This document shows positions 8,425 to 16,999 of a stretch of DNA of 64,000 bases, in pieces (positions within the stretch are counted from its first letter, which is position 1; each line of letters opens with the position of its first letter). Origin of the DNA: Bacteroidota bacterium. Its GTDB lineage: Bacteria; Bacteroidota; Bacteroidia; B-17B0; Aurantibacillaceae. The notes under the pieces were generated by a model. The model searched no databases and was not told where the DNA came from. It saw nothing but the letters and a program-made list of their open reading frames with translations. Made by a program: the position numbers and the translations under genes. The stretch lies in NCBI GenBank assembly GCA_947450025.1, contig CANFTW010000004.1, positions 62,001-126,000 on the forward strand, in the 5' to 3' direction.

Positions 8425-9078
8425 TTAAAACGATTGTCTGTTTTCAAACACCTCTACTTCTGCTAAAGGACTAAATAAATATACCGAACCCGTGCTTAGC
8501 TCTTTACAGCGAAACCGTTTACGAAGCTTCTCTCCCTTTTCAAAAATCCGAGATCCATTATATAAAAAATGGGTGCGAAAAGGTAAATGTTCTAATAACA
8601 TTAAGTGTCCGTTTGTGTGCGCGGTATCGTATAACTTTAAAGTACGCATTAAGGTAACATCGCTACAACTGGCTGCTGCAGGGTTTTGTAAATACTTTCG
8701 CAAAGCATACAGCACATCTAAGGGTAAATTATCGGTACTTAAAAAAGGCGTCATTAATACTCTAAAAGATTGTTTCCATTCTTCGCCATGAGGAGCTACC
8801 GTATTTCGATGTTTATTAAAGGTATGTAAATGAGCAATCTCATGAACTAAGGTGATAAAAAATGAATACGGATTGAGATTATGATTTATCGTAATTGTAT
8901 GATTTAATCCATCACGTGGCGAGGTATAATCACCTAATTTAGTGCTCCGCTCTTTGGTAATCTTTAATTTAAAATCAAATTCAATAATCCATATGGCAAT
9001 TTGAGGCACAGCAAACTCTGGAATATATTTTTTTAATATTTCCGAATTACGCAGTATTTGTTGTTCTCTGAGAGACAT
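8425..9078 (-). CDS. SprT-like zinc metalloprotease domain protein
   Basis: About 217 residues from the ATG at 9078 (MSLREQQILR). The frame is open to an ATG at 9144, but that 22-residue extension looks unlike the family. Residues 79-83 are HEIAH, the gluzincin-type zinc motif, with a third likely ligand in APHGEEW (His97), as in SprT-like proteins. It is probably a cytoplasmic protein; family members include proteases acting on DNA-linked or misfolded proteins, but the substrate here is unknown. It lies downstream of gldB on the same strand, about 100 bases away. Confidence 0.75.
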   Translation of the reverse strand: MSLREQQILRNSEILKKYIPEFAVPQIAIWIIEFDFKLKITKERSTKLGDYTSPRDGLNHTITINHNLNPYSFFITLVHEIAHLHTFNKHRNTVAPHGEEWKQSFRVLMTPFLSTDNLPLDVLYALRKYLQNPAAASCSDVTLMRTLKLYDTAHTNGHLMLLEHLPFRTHFLYNGSRIFEKGEKLRKRFRCKELSTGSVYLFSPLAEVEVFENRQSF

Positions 9079-9179
9079 GTTTTTGAAGGGACTTTTGAGA
9101 CAGAAGAGATGAAAAAGACTTAAGAGAGGATTAAAAACTGTCACAATTCCCTTAAGTCAAATAGTCTTTTCAGTCCCTC

Positions 9180-10202
9180 TTAAGGTTTATATTTTGATTT
9201 TGCTAAAATTTTTTGAGCGTCTTTTTCATTCATTAAATCTTCTAAAGTCACATCTTCATTATGTTCCATATACGACTTCACAATTTGTCTACCTAACCAC
9301 ATGGCAATTCGTGGAGGACACTCTTTACTAATTGCTCGGGTAAAAGGTCCGTCACTTGTAAATTCAGATACTAATTTCAAATCATTATCATACAATTTAT
9401 TGTCCTTAGCAAAAAAGCCCCATAAATTTTTCTCATAAGTCCCACAATATTTCATTTGAGCCGAAGTATAGCCCATTTTGATAGAATCTTGAACATTTGG
9501 CAGAAGGCCGTCGCATACATAAAATATTTTACCATAAAAAATCATGTGATTTAAAAGGTTGTTTACCGGATCGGCATTATCAAATTCTGTAATCATCCAA
9601 CCTCTTACCGCATCAGACAATACATGTTCTTTATTCATGGTTCGGGTTCTAAATTTCGGCAGCTGCATCATATTATAAAATACATTTTCACTTCCCATAT
9701 ACATATCTAACCCTATTCCTAAAGTAGAATCTACATACACCACGTTGTAATGAAAGCCACTCATAAAGGTTACAAACTGATTAGGTGTTTTACGTTTTGG
9801 AAAAAACACTTTAAATCGCTTAACAGCTTCTGTCATGTCATCACCTAATAGTTCCACATCATTATCTGTATACTCTTTCGTTAAATCACGATAAGCATCT
9901 TTAATATCTTTGTTTTCGATAAATCTTAATAAGGTTTGAGAATATAAGGAATCTACCTTGCCTCCATTGTTGACAATAGAAGAAACATACCTCATATAAA
10001 ATGATTGATATTTTTTTTGATAGTCTACTAGTTTAGAAGAACAATTTTCGGGAGTTAAGGCAAAAATATCCTTATCTAAGCGCTTAAAGACAATAGGTTT
10101 CATGTCTATTTTACTTGTATCAATATCAAATTGATTATGCCCACATCCCATTAAAATTAAGATAAATAAACATGATAGGAGTGCTCTAAAAAAGATTGTC
10201 AT
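9180..10202 (-). CDS. gldB: Gliding motility lipoprotein GldB
   Basis: 340 residues with a lipoprotein signal peptide (lipobox LMGC, Cys20) and the conserved body of GldB (KPIVFKRLDKDIF near the N-terminus, FYNMMQLPKFRT and MYMGSENVFYNM in the centre, ECPPRIAMWLGRQIV near the C-terminus). In Flavobacterium johnsoniae GldB is needed for gliding, a process tied to the type IX secretion system. This fits the two T9SS-sorted proteins elsewhere in the window. A TAACTTTG -7 box lies 62 bases upstream. Confidence 0.9.
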   Translation of the reverse strand: MTIFFRALLSCLFILILMGCGHNQFDIDTSKIDMKPIVFKRLDKDIFALTPENCSSKLVDYQKKYQSFYMRYVSSIVNNGGKVDSLYSQTLLRFIENKDIKDAYRDLTKEYTDNDVELLGDDMTEAVKRFKVFFPKRKTPNQFVTFMSGFHYNVVYVDSTLGIGLDMYMGSENVFYNMMQLPKFRTRTMNKEHVLSDAVRGWMITEFDNADPVNNLLNHMIFYGKIFYVCDGLLPNVQDSIKMGYTSAQMKYCGTYEKNLWGFFAKDNKLYDNDLKLVSEFTSDGPFTRAISKECPPRIAMWLGRQIVKSYMEHNEDVTLEDLMNEKDAQKILAKSKYKP

Positions 10203-10264
10203 AGGTTGCTAGTGTATTTTAAATGATCAACTACATTCATTAATATTCATTTTAGTATTACTAA

Positions 10265-10272
10265 CAAAGTTA
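10265..10272 (-). promoter_or_regulatory. -7 promoter box for gldB
   Basis: TAACTTTG on the minus strand is an exact TAnnTTTG match, 62 bases upstream of the gldB start, in the spacer with the divergent barrel gene. Confidence 0.4.
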
Positions 10273-10330
10273 TTACTTACCGAAATTTATATTAATTTTA
10301 CCTTGTTAAATTATATAAAAAATAAAATAG

Positions 10331-11212
10331 ATGAAAAAGATTTTACTTATAGTTTCGAGCACAATATTGTTAGCTAATACCATTTTAGCGCAAGATGATT
10401 CTGATAAAAAATTTAGACTAGGATTAAAAGCCATTGTGCAGCCTACTTGGTTTAAATCAAATGATAATAATGCCTCTAAACTTGGAACAGGGTTCGGATA
10501 CGGATTTGGACTAGTTACTGAATTTAGATTAAGCAGCACCGCTTATTTTGTTACAGGAATTGGTGGAGATTTTGAAAGCGGAAGTGTTAAATACAAATAC
10601 GACCCTAAAACCATCATTGGCAATTCTGGGTATTCTGTTGGATACGTTTTGGATGGATCAACTGACCTGAAAGCCATCAAAGACCACACAAATGAATTAA
10701 ATTATATTTCATCTGGCGATGTTCAATACAATGGAATTACTGAACGAAAAATAAAAACAACTCATATCACTATTCCACTGATGTTAAAAATGATGACCAA
10801 AGAATTAAGTGGCTTTAAATATTTTGGAATGTTTGGTGGAGAACTTGGTATTAGAATTAAAGCAAGAGCCGAAGATAAATACACCTCTACCACATTTAAC
10901 AATAATGGGGTTTTAGCGACTAATGTGACTGGTGGAACTAACTCAAATATTAATATTAATAAAGATTGTGCTATTATTCCATTACGCGTAGGCATGAATA
11001 TTGGAATTGGAACAGAATACCGCATTGCAGGTTCTACATCAATATTTTTAAGTGTGAATTACTTCCATTCATTTACTAATTTAATGAGAAAAGAATCTAA
11101 ATATATGGCCTACAATATTAATAGAGATTTAACTGGAGATTTAACTTATTTCAACGTTAAACAATCGTTGATTATGAATGCAATCAGAATTAACATCGGT
11201 TTCTTATTTTAA
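10331..11212 (+). CDS. Outer-membrane beta-barrel protein (PorT-like fold)
   Basis: 293 residues. A signal peptide (MKKILLIVSSTILLANTILAQ) is followed by alternating hydrophobic/polar strands with Gly and aromatic residues (GTGFGYGFGLVTEFRLSS, YFVTGIGGDFESGSVKY, FKYFGMFGGELGIRI), ending in a hydrophobic strand with C-terminal Phe (AIRINIGFLF), typical of Bacteroidota outer-membrane barrels. Substrate or role cannot be told. It stands alone between gldB and nadE and ends in a strong terminator. Confidence 0.8.
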   Translation: MKKILLIVSSTILLANTILAQDDSDKKFRLGLKAIVQPTWFKSNDNNASKLGTGFGYGFGLVTEFRLSSTAYFVTGIGGDFESGSVKYKYDPKTIIGNSGYSVGYVLDGSTDLKAIKDHTNELNYISSGDVQYNGITERKIKTTHITIPLMLKMMTKELSGFKYFGMFGGELGIRIKARAEDKYTSTTFNNNGVLATNVTGGTNSNININKDCAIIPLRVGMNIGIGTEYRIAGSTSIFLSVNYFHSFTNLMRKESKYMAYNINRDLTGDLTYFNVKQSLIMNAIRINIGFLF

Positions 11213-11235
11213 AAATATCTAAAAACAAAATCTTA

Positions 11236-11264
11236 AATCCCAACAGGCTGTTGGGATTTTTTTT
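11236..11264 (+). terminator. Rho-independent terminator after the barrel gene
   Basis: AATCCCAACAG and CTGTTGGGATT form an 11-bp stem with a one-base centre (11236-11258), followed by a run of T. Confidence 0.85.
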
Positions 11265-11298
11265 ATTTTTATAAAGTGCTACAACATAATTTAAGAAA

Positions 11299-12078
11299 AT
11301 GAAACATCAAGAAATCATTCAACATATTGTCAATTGGTTAAATCATTACCAGCAAAACTCTAAAACAGAGGGATTTGTGATTGGGATTTCAGGAGGTATT
11401 GACTCTGCTTTAACATCAACGCTATGTGCCATGACTGGCAAAAAGGTGATTTGTTTAAATATGCCTATCCGTCAACATCAAACTGAATATGACAGAGGTA
11501 ATGAACATATTGAATGGCTTAAAAAAAACTATCCAAATGTCAGTAGTGCCGATGTTAACTTAAGTTCAATATTTGAAGAAATGGAGAATAGCTTTGATAA
11601 AACTATTCAGGATTTTTTAACCATGGCAAATACTAGAGCACGATTAAGAATGACGACCTTATATGCTTACGCTGGTCATCATAAATTGTTAGTGGCAGGC
11701 ACAGGAAATAAAATAGAAGATTTTGGGATTGGCTTTTTTACAAAATATGGCGATGGCGGCGTGGATATTAGTCCTATTGCCGATTTAATGAAGTCGCAAG
11801 TGTATGCCTTAGCGGGCCATTTAGGAGTAACACCTTTGATATTAAATGCAAGACCTACGGATGGTTTATTTGCAGATGGCAGAACTGATGAAGATCAAAT
11901 TGGGGCGAGTTACGATGAATTAGAATGGGCTATGTTGTATATTGAACATCAAGAATCCTATCAATTAAATGAGCGACAAAAAACAGTCATGCAAATTTAT
12001 CAAAGCAGAAATCAAGCGAATAAACATAAAATGGAATCTATTCCTGTTTGCTTAATTCCAAAAGAATTTTTAAATTAA
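11299..12078 (+). CDS. nadE: NAD(+) synthase, ammonia-dependent type
   Basis: 259 residues with the PP-loop ATP motif SGGIDSAL near residue 30 and the family signature GTGNKIEDFGIGFFTKYGDGG. It lacks the N-terminal glutaminase domain found in long NadE proteins, so it should use ammonia to amidate nicotinate adenine dinucleotide to NAD in the cytoplasm. The next gene starts four bases after its stop, so the two are probably cotranscribed. Confidence 0.93.
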   Translation: MKHQEIIQHIVNWLNHYQQNSKTEGFVIGISGGIDSALTSTLCAMTGKKVICLNMPIRQHQTEYDRGNEHIEWLKKNYPNVSSADVNLSSIFEEMENSFDKTIQDFLTMANTRARLRMTTLYAYAGHHKLLVAGTGNKIEDFGIGFFTKYGDGGVDISPIADLMKSQVYALAGHLGVTPLILNARPTDGLFADGRTDEDQIGASYDELEWAMLYIEHQESYQLNERQKTVMQIYQSRNQANKHKMESIPVCLIPKEFLN

Positions 12079-12082
12079 TTGT

Positions 12083-12442
12083 ATGGAAAAAAGAAAATGT
12101 TTAGAGTGTGAGGAAACGTTTAATGGTAGAGCTGATAAAAAGTTTTGTAGCGACTTATGTCGAAATGCCTACAATAACAAACTTAATAGCGACCACGTAA
12201 ACTATGTTCGCAACATCAATAATATTTTGCGAAAAAACAGAAGAATCATAGAGGATTTTTTACCCGAAGAAACTGCCAAAGTATCCCATCAAAAACTGAT
12301 TGAAAAAGGATTTAATTTTAATTTCTTCACCAACATTACGACGACAAAAACAGGCAAAAACTATGTGTTTTGCTATGAATTTGGTTATCTGCCAATAGAA
12401 GGTAATTATTATCTTTTGGTGAAAAGAAAAATAGAGTCTTAG
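12083..12442 (+). CDS. Small zinc-ribbon-type protein of unknown function
   Basis: 119 residues. The N-terminus has two close Cys pairs (KCLECEETF and KKFCSDLCRNAY), a treble-clef or zinc-ribbon knuckle of the DUF2116-like type, then a basic helix (NNILRKNRRIIEDFL) and a short mixed C-terminal part. Probably cytoplasmic and possibly nucleic-acid-binding; this is inference. It follows nadE after four bases. Its TAG stop overlaps the stop codon of the convergent folB. Confidence 0.75.
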   Translation: MEKRKCLECEETFNGRADKKFCSDLCRNAYNNKLNSDHVNYVRNINNILRKNRRIIEDFLPEETAKVSHQKLIEKGFNFNFFTNITTTKTGKNYVFCYEFGYLPIEGNYYLLVKRKIES

Positions 12443-12792
12443 TCCTCAATAACAATAGAAACCTTATCAACCGGTCCATTCATTGGAGGTAAAAGTTTAG
12501 TAACTTTTACTTTAGTCTCAATTAATTTAGGAAAAGCATGAATAATTCGATCGTAAATTCGTTTTCCAACATGCTCAATTAATTTTGACGGAATAGCCAT
12601 TTCTTCCTTACAAATAGTAAATACAGAACAATAATCAATTGTTAAATTTAAATCATCTTTCACAGCGGCTTCATGAAAATCATAGACCATATAAACATCA
12701 ACAATATATTCGCCTCCCACTTTTGTTTCTTCAGGTAAACACCCATGGTAAGCATATAATCTAATTCCTTCAACATTAATTTGATTTTTCAT
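12439..12792 (-). CDS. folB: Dihydroneopterin aldolase
   Basis: 117 residues, full length for FolB. It opens with INVEGIRLYAYHGCLPEE (the family's conserved AxHG region), then a VGGEYIVDV strand and a C-terminal KLLPPMNGPVDKVSIVIED. It converts dihydroneopterin to hydroxymethyl-dihydropterin and glycolaldehyde in folate synthesis. It follows ansA after 16 bases on the same strand, so is probably cotranscribed with it, although the two have no obvious metabolic link. Confidence 0.9.
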   Translation of the reverse strand: MKNQINVEGIRLYAYHGCLPEETKVGGEYIVDVYMVYDFHEAAVKDDLNLTIDYCSVFTICKEEMAIPSKLIEHVGKRIYDRIIHAFPKLIETKVKVTKLLPPMNGPVDKVSIVIED

Positions 12793-12808
12793 AATCTAAT
12801 TTTTAAAC

Positions 12809-13840
12809 TTAATTCGTAATCTCTCCTCTTAAATTCGTTTCTAATAATTGTTTTCTTTTTTCAAGTGTTTGCTTTTTTCCTAAAACATACATCAATTTTG
12901 TTACAGCACTCTCAAAAGTAATATCATAGCCGCTCACTACTCCTATTTTTTTCAAGGCACTACTTGTTTCATACATCCCTTGTATAACCTTGCCTTCGGC
13001 ACATTGAGTAACATTATAAATAATCACCCCTCGATCAATCGTTTGTTTTAAGGCAGTTAAAAACCATTCGTCAGTACAAGCATTTCCTGCCCCAAAGGTT
13101 TCCATAATCACCGCTTTAACATCCAATGAATTTAAAATAGATAAGGTTATTTTTTTACTGATACCAGGAAATAATTTTAAAACAGCTATGTCGTTTTCTA
13201 ATGTGGTATGAACAGTTAATGCTTTTTTAGAGGGTTTTAAAAGGGCATTAACGTTGTATTGAATTTTAACACCTGCCTCGGCTAAGGCAGGATAGTTAGG
13301 TGATTTAAAGGCATCGAAATGAGCCGAATTATATTTGTAGGTTCGATTACCTCGGTATAATTTATACTCAAAATAAACACATACTTCTGTTACCAATGGT
13401 TTTCCGTTTTTTTGAGCAGAAGCAATTTCGATCGCCGTAATTAAATTTTCCTTTCCATCCGTTCTGATGATTCCAATCGGTAATTGTGAACCAGTTAATA
13501 TAACAGGCTTAGATAAATTCTCTAACATAAAACTCAATGCGCTAGCTGTATAAGACATCGTGTCTGACCCGTGAAGAATAACAAATCCATCATATTGATG
13601 ATAATGGTCTTTAATAATCGTCACTAATTCAATCCAAACTTGAGGATTCATATTTGATGAATCGATTGGATTTTTAAAAGATATAGAAGAAAGTTGGATA
13701 TCAAATTTTTCTAATTCGGGAATTTGCTTTGATAAAGCCTTAAAATTAAAAGGCTTTAATTCGCCCGTGCGATGGTCCTGCATCATGCCAATGGTACCAC
13801 CTGTATAGATTAATAAAACGGAAGGTTTAGAATTTGTCAT
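12809..13840 (-). CDS. ansA: Type I (cytoplasmic) L-asparaginase
   Basis: 343 residues without a signal peptide. Both active-site signatures are present: LLIYTGGTIGMM near the N-terminus and LHGSDTMSYTASAL around residue 90, followed by TGSQLPIG. It hydrolyses asparagine to aspartate and ammonia. Its start codon lies only nine bases past the stem of the terminator that closes the upstream DUF3127 gene, so its transcription start must be very close, or some transcripts read through that hairpin. Confidence 0.92.
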   Translation of the reverse strand: MTNSKPSVLLIYTGGTIGMMQDHRTGELKPFNFKALSKQIPELEKFDIQLSSISFKNPIDSSNMNPQVWIELVTIIKDHYHQYDGFVILHGSDTMSYTASALSFMLENLSKPVILTGSQLPIGIIRTDGKENLITAIEIASAQKNGKPLVTEVCVYFEYKLYRGNRTYKYNSAHFDAFKSPNYPALAEAGVKIQYNVNALLKPSKKALTVHTTLENDIAVLKLFPGISKKITLSILNSLDVKAVIMETFGAGNACTDEWFLTALKQTIDRGVIIYNVTQCAEGKVIQGMYETSSALKKIGVVSGYDITFESAVTKLMYVLGKKQTLEKRKQLLETNLRGEITN

Positions 13841-13849
13841 AAAATAAAA

Positions 13850-13874
13850 AAGCCTAAGAATTAATCTTAGGCTT
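13850..13874 (-). terminator. Terminator of the DUF3127 gene, abutting ansA
   Basis: AAGCCTAAGA and TCTTAGGCTT form a perfect 10-bp stem with a five-base loop, followed on the minus strand by a T-rich stretch. The ansA ATG begins at 13840, within ten bases. Confidence 0.8.
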
Positions 13875-13886
13875 TAGATTCAAAAA

Positions 13887-14270
13887 TTAAAAAGGTAAAT
13901 CGTCGTTATCTGAGATACTGCTATTAAACACAGGAGCAGAGGTATTTTCCTGCATACTTGCATTACTTTGTGCTGGAGCAGATGATTGACCTGCTGCCAC
14001 TTTTTCAATTCTCCAAGCTTCTAATGTATTAAAATACTTAATGCCTTGAGGACCGTTCCATTCACGACCACGTAAATTAAATTGAACTTTGATTTCATCT
14101 CCTTGATTAAATGTATCTAACATACTACATTTATCTTGAGTTACTTGAAAACTCACATATTGAGGATATGGTGTGCTTAAATCTGTAGCTAAAACAAAAT
14201 CTCTTTTTTGAAATTTTTCACTTACTTTTTGCGTGTCGTACTTTAATTTTAATTGCCCTGTTACTTCCAT
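13887..14270 (-). CDS. DUF3127 domain protein (OB-fold, SSB-like)
   Basis: 127 residues. The conserved DUF3127 core spans about residues 1-90 (EVTGQLKLKYDTQKVSEKFQKRD, then FNLRGREW and YFNTLEAWRIEK). A low-complexity Ala/Ser/Asn tail ends in DDDLPF-type acidic residues (NDDLPF). That tail resembles the acidic C-terminal tip of single-stranded-DNA-binding proteins, which recruits partners. DUF3127 proteins are common in Bacteroidota and their function is not settled. The gene is monocistronic, with a -7 box at 14316 and a terminator at 13850. Confidence 0.88.
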   Translation of the reverse strand: MEVTGQLKLKYDTQKVSEKFQKRDFVLATDLSTPYPQYVSFQVTQDKCSMLDTFNQGDEIKVQFNLRGREWNGPQGIKYFNTLEAWRIEKVAAGQSSAPAQSNASMQENTSAPVFNSSISDNDDLPF

Positions 14271-14315
14271 TTTTATATATTTTACGTTATTGATTTACAA
14301 AACCATGAATTAAAA

Positions 14316-14323
14316 CAAATTTA
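14316..14323 (-). promoter_or_regulatory. -7 promoter box for the DUF3127 gene
   Basis: TAAATTTG on the minus strand matches TAnnTTTG exactly, 45 bases before the start codon. A T-rich stretch precedes it, but no TTG at the usual spacing was found. Confidence 0.4.
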
Positions 14324-14417
14324 CAAAAAGTTAGGGGTAGTTTTAAATAAAACTTAATGACAAAAAAGACAATATTTAAACAATTTTAAGGTATAAAATC
14401 AGTGATTTTAAAGCCAA

Positions 14418-16976
14418 TTATTTCTGAATTAGCTTTACTAATTCAGCTAATTTTTTAGTAGAATACAGATCACCAGGTTTTTTACTAAGGGCATCTTCGT
14501 AAACAAGCTTCGCTTCCGTGTATCTTCTCATTTTAAATAATTCGTCCCCTCGTTTAATTAACTCTTTGTATTTATCTTCACCAAGTGGTTGTGAAATGGA
14601 GTATTTAGCCTCGTTTGACCCAATTTTATCAACAGATTTCTCATTATTAGAGCTAACGGGCACAATCACATTTTTATTGTCTGGATTGACTTTGGTTTCG
14701 GTTAAAACTTTCTCTTTTACCAACTTCTCTGCAGTGGCTTTCTCTTGAGCTTGTTTCTCTGCTAATGCTTTTTCCTTTGCTAATTTCTCCGAAGCAGCTT
14801 TCTCTTTTACCAACTTCTCTGCTGTAGCTTTCTCTTGAGCTTTTTCCTGTGCTAATTTCTCCAAAGCAGCTTTCTCTTTTACCAACTTTTCTGCTGTGGC
14901 TTTTTCTTGCGCTAATTTTTCTGCTGCTGCTTTCTCTTGAGCTAACTTTTCTGTTGTGGCTTTCTCCTGAGCTAACTTTTCTGCAATAGCTTTTTCTTGT
15001 GCTTGTTTCTCGGAAGAAACTTTTTCTAGCGATAATTTTTCTGCTGCTGCTTTCTCTTGAGTTAACTTCTCTGCTGTGACTTTCTCTTGCGCTAGTTTTT
15101 CTGCAATAGCTTTTTCTTGTGCTTGTTTCTCGGAAGCAACTTTTTCTTGCGCTAATTTTTCTGCTGCTTTCTCTTGAGCTAACTTTTCTGTTGTGGCTTT
15201 CTCCTGAGCTAACTTTTCTGCAATAGCTTTTTCTTGTGCTTGTTTCTCGGAAGCAACTTTTTCTTGCGCTAGTTTTTCTGCTGCTGCTTTCTCTTGAGCT
15301 AACTTTTCTGCAATAGCTTTTTCTTGTGCTTGTTTTTCTGCAATAGCTTTTTCCTGTGCTAACTTCTCTGCTGTGGCTTTCTCTTGCGCTAACTTCTCTG
15401 CTGCTGCTTTCTCTTGAGCTAACTTCTCTGCTGTGGCTTTCTCCTGAGCTAACTTTTCTGCAACAGCTTTTTCTTGTGCTTGTTTCTCGGAAGCAACTTT
15501 TTCTTGCGCTAATTTTTCTACTGCTGCTTTCTCCTGCGCTAACTTTTCTGTTGTGGCTTTCTCCTGAGCTAACTTTTCTGCAATAGCTTTTTCTTGTGCT
15601 TGTTTCTCGGCAGCAACTTTCTCCTCCGCTAACTTCTCTTCTGCTGCTTTCTCTTGAGCTAATTTTTCTGCTGTGGCTTTCTCCTGAGCTAACTTTTCTG
15701 CAACAGCTTTTTCTTGTGCTTGTTTCTCGGAAGCAACTTTTTCTTGCGCTAATTTTTCTGCTGCTGCTTTCTCTTGAGCTAACTTCTCTGCAATAGCTTT
15801 TTCTTGTGCTTGTTTTTCTGCAATAGCTTTTTCCTGTGCTAACTTCTCTGCTGTGGCTTTCTCCTGAGCTAACTTTTCTGCAATAGCTTTTTCTTGTGCT
15901 TGTTTCTCGGCAGCAACTTTTTCTTGCGCTAATTTTTCTGCTGCTGCTTTCTCTTGAGCTAACTTCTCTGCTGTGGCTTTCTCTTGCGCTAGTTTTTCTG
16001 CAATAGCTTTTTCTTGTGCTAATTTTTCTGCTGCTGCTTTCTCTTGAGCTAACTTTTCTGCTTTGGCTTTCTCTTGAGCTAACTTTTCTGCTTTGGCTTT
16101 CTCCTGAGCTTGTTTCTCGGCAGCAACTTTTTCTTGCGCTAATTTTTCTGCTGCTGCTTTCTCTTGAGCTAACTTCTCTGCTGTGGCTTTCTCCTGAGCT
16201 AACTTTTCTGCAATAGCTTTTTCCTGTGCTAACTTTTCTGCCGCAACTTTATTGACCTGTGATTCTATCCCTTTTAAACAGTCACCTACTTTTAATAATT
16301 GATTTGCTGGATATTTTTCACCAGCAATAATGGTCATTGCCTTTTCGTAATTTGATTTAGCCAAAGGACAATTTCCTTTACTTAAAGCGATATCCCCCGC
16401 ATTATTTAAGGAGGTGAATCTTTCTAATAAATCATTTTCATCATTCCAAATCTTTTCCAACCCACCTAACATTTGATTTGTATATGATTCGTCATGTCCA
16501 AACTTTTTGCCTTTTTCGATATAGCCTATTTTAACCAATGGTTGCTGTAAAATAGAATAATTAACCCCTACAAATCCTTTTGCCATGACAACACCTTCAA
16601 TGCTAATAACAGGGGCATACTTATCACTGACAATATTTGAAGGGACAGCCATTGTTGAAATTGCAAATTTTTTAGAATTACAACCTGGATATGAAACTAC
16701 TAATATAAAATCACCATTAGCTGGAACATCAATCGCAAATTGCCCCTTTACATCACTCTGCATTTGATTGACAACTGAAGTACCTTTATATAAAGTAATT
16801 AATGCTAAAACCAAGGGATCTTCTTTAATCTCAACCTTATTCGTCAATTTAAAAGTTCGCAATTCAACTTTACTCTCTAATTTTAAATTCCAAGATTGAG
16901 CAAGGATAATAAACGGACAGAGTATAAAAAATATACTGAAGTATTTACTTGCTTTTTTATAGGATACTTTATTCAT
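14418..16976 (-). CDS. Exported TPR protein with a long TolA-like decapeptide array
   Basis: 852 residues. The order is: signal peptide (to about residue 27, ILAQ), a carboxypeptidase-regulatory-like beta domain (about 35-135), a TPR-like helical pair (LSKGNCPLAKSNYEKAMTII, about 200-235), some 51 tandem copies of a ten-residue unit of the form AEKLAQEKAx (about 243-757), and a C-terminal TPR pair (GDELFKMRRYTEAKLVYEDAL). The array is almost all Ala, Glu, Lys, Gln and Leu, predicting a continuous helix or coiled coil like TolA domain II. Function unknown; a periplasmic or surface spacer holding TPR ends apart is inferred. It lies 23 bases after the hydrolase gene on the same strand. Repeat number probably varies among strains. 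Confidence 0.85.
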   Translation of the reverse strand: MNKVSYKKASKYFSIFFILCPFIILAQSWNLKLESKVELRTFKLTNKVEIKEDPLVLALITLYKGTSVVNQMQSDVKGQFAIDVPANGDFILVVSYPGCNSKKFAISTMAVPSNIVSDKYAPVISIEGVVMAKGFVGVNYSILQQPLVKIGYIEKGKKFGHDESYTNQMLGGLEKIWNDENDLLERFTSLNNAGDIALSKGNCPLAKSNYEKAMTIIAGEKYPANQLLKVGDCLKGIESQVNKVAAEKLAQEKAIAEKLAQEKATAEKLAQEKAAAEKLAQEKVAAEKQAQEKAKAEKLAQEKAKAEKLAQEKAAAEKLAQEKAIAEKLAQEKATAEKLAQEKAAAEKLAQEKVAAEKQAQEKAIAEKLAQEKATAEKLAQEKAIAEKQAQEKAIAEKLAQEKAAAEKLAQEKVASEKQAQEKAVAEKLAQEKATAEKLAQEKAAEEKLAEEKVAAEKQAQEKAIAEKLAQEKATTEKLAQEKAAVEKLAQEKVASEKQAQEKAVAEKLAQEKATAEKLAQEKAAAEKLAQEKATAEKLAQEKAIAEKQAQEKAIAEKLAQEKAAAEKLAQEKVASEKQAQEKAIAEKLAQEKATTEKLAQEKAAEKLAQEKVASEKQAQEKAIAEKLAQEKVTAEKLTQEKAAAEKLSLEKVSSEKQAQEKAIAEKLAQEKATTEKLAQEKAAAEKLAQEKATAEKLVKEKAALEKLAQEKAQEKATAEKLVKEKAASEKLAKEKALAEKQAQEKATAEKLVKEKVLTETKVNPDNKNVIVPVSSNNEKSVDKIGSNEAKYSISQPLGEDKYKELIKRGDELFKMRRYTEAKLVYEDALSKKPGDLYSTKKLAELVKLIQK
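14705..16250 (-). repeat. About 51 tandem 30-bp units encoding a decapeptide
   Basis: The unit encodes AEKLAQEKAx with few variants (L to Q at position 4, and A/T/I/V/K/S at the ends). Units containing EKQAQEK recur mostly every 40 residues, giving a 120-bp higher-order period in the centre of the array. Two units are short (EKAAEKLAQEK and EKLAQEKAQEKATAEK), indicating in-frame slippage or unequal recombination. The composition makes the opposite strand look open over several hundred bases. Confidence 0.95.
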
Positions 16977-16999
16977 GTACTATCATTTAACATTGACAC

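Noticed and set aside
15356-16216. Several open frames on the plus strand encoding Leu/Ser-rich repeats
   Set aside because: They are the complement of the decapeptide array; the minus strand has the signal peptide, flanking TPR parts and continuous frame.
14705-16250. Regular 30-bp periodicity resembling a CRISPR array
   Set aside because: Units are contiguous with no unique spacers, in frame, and part of one coding sequence.
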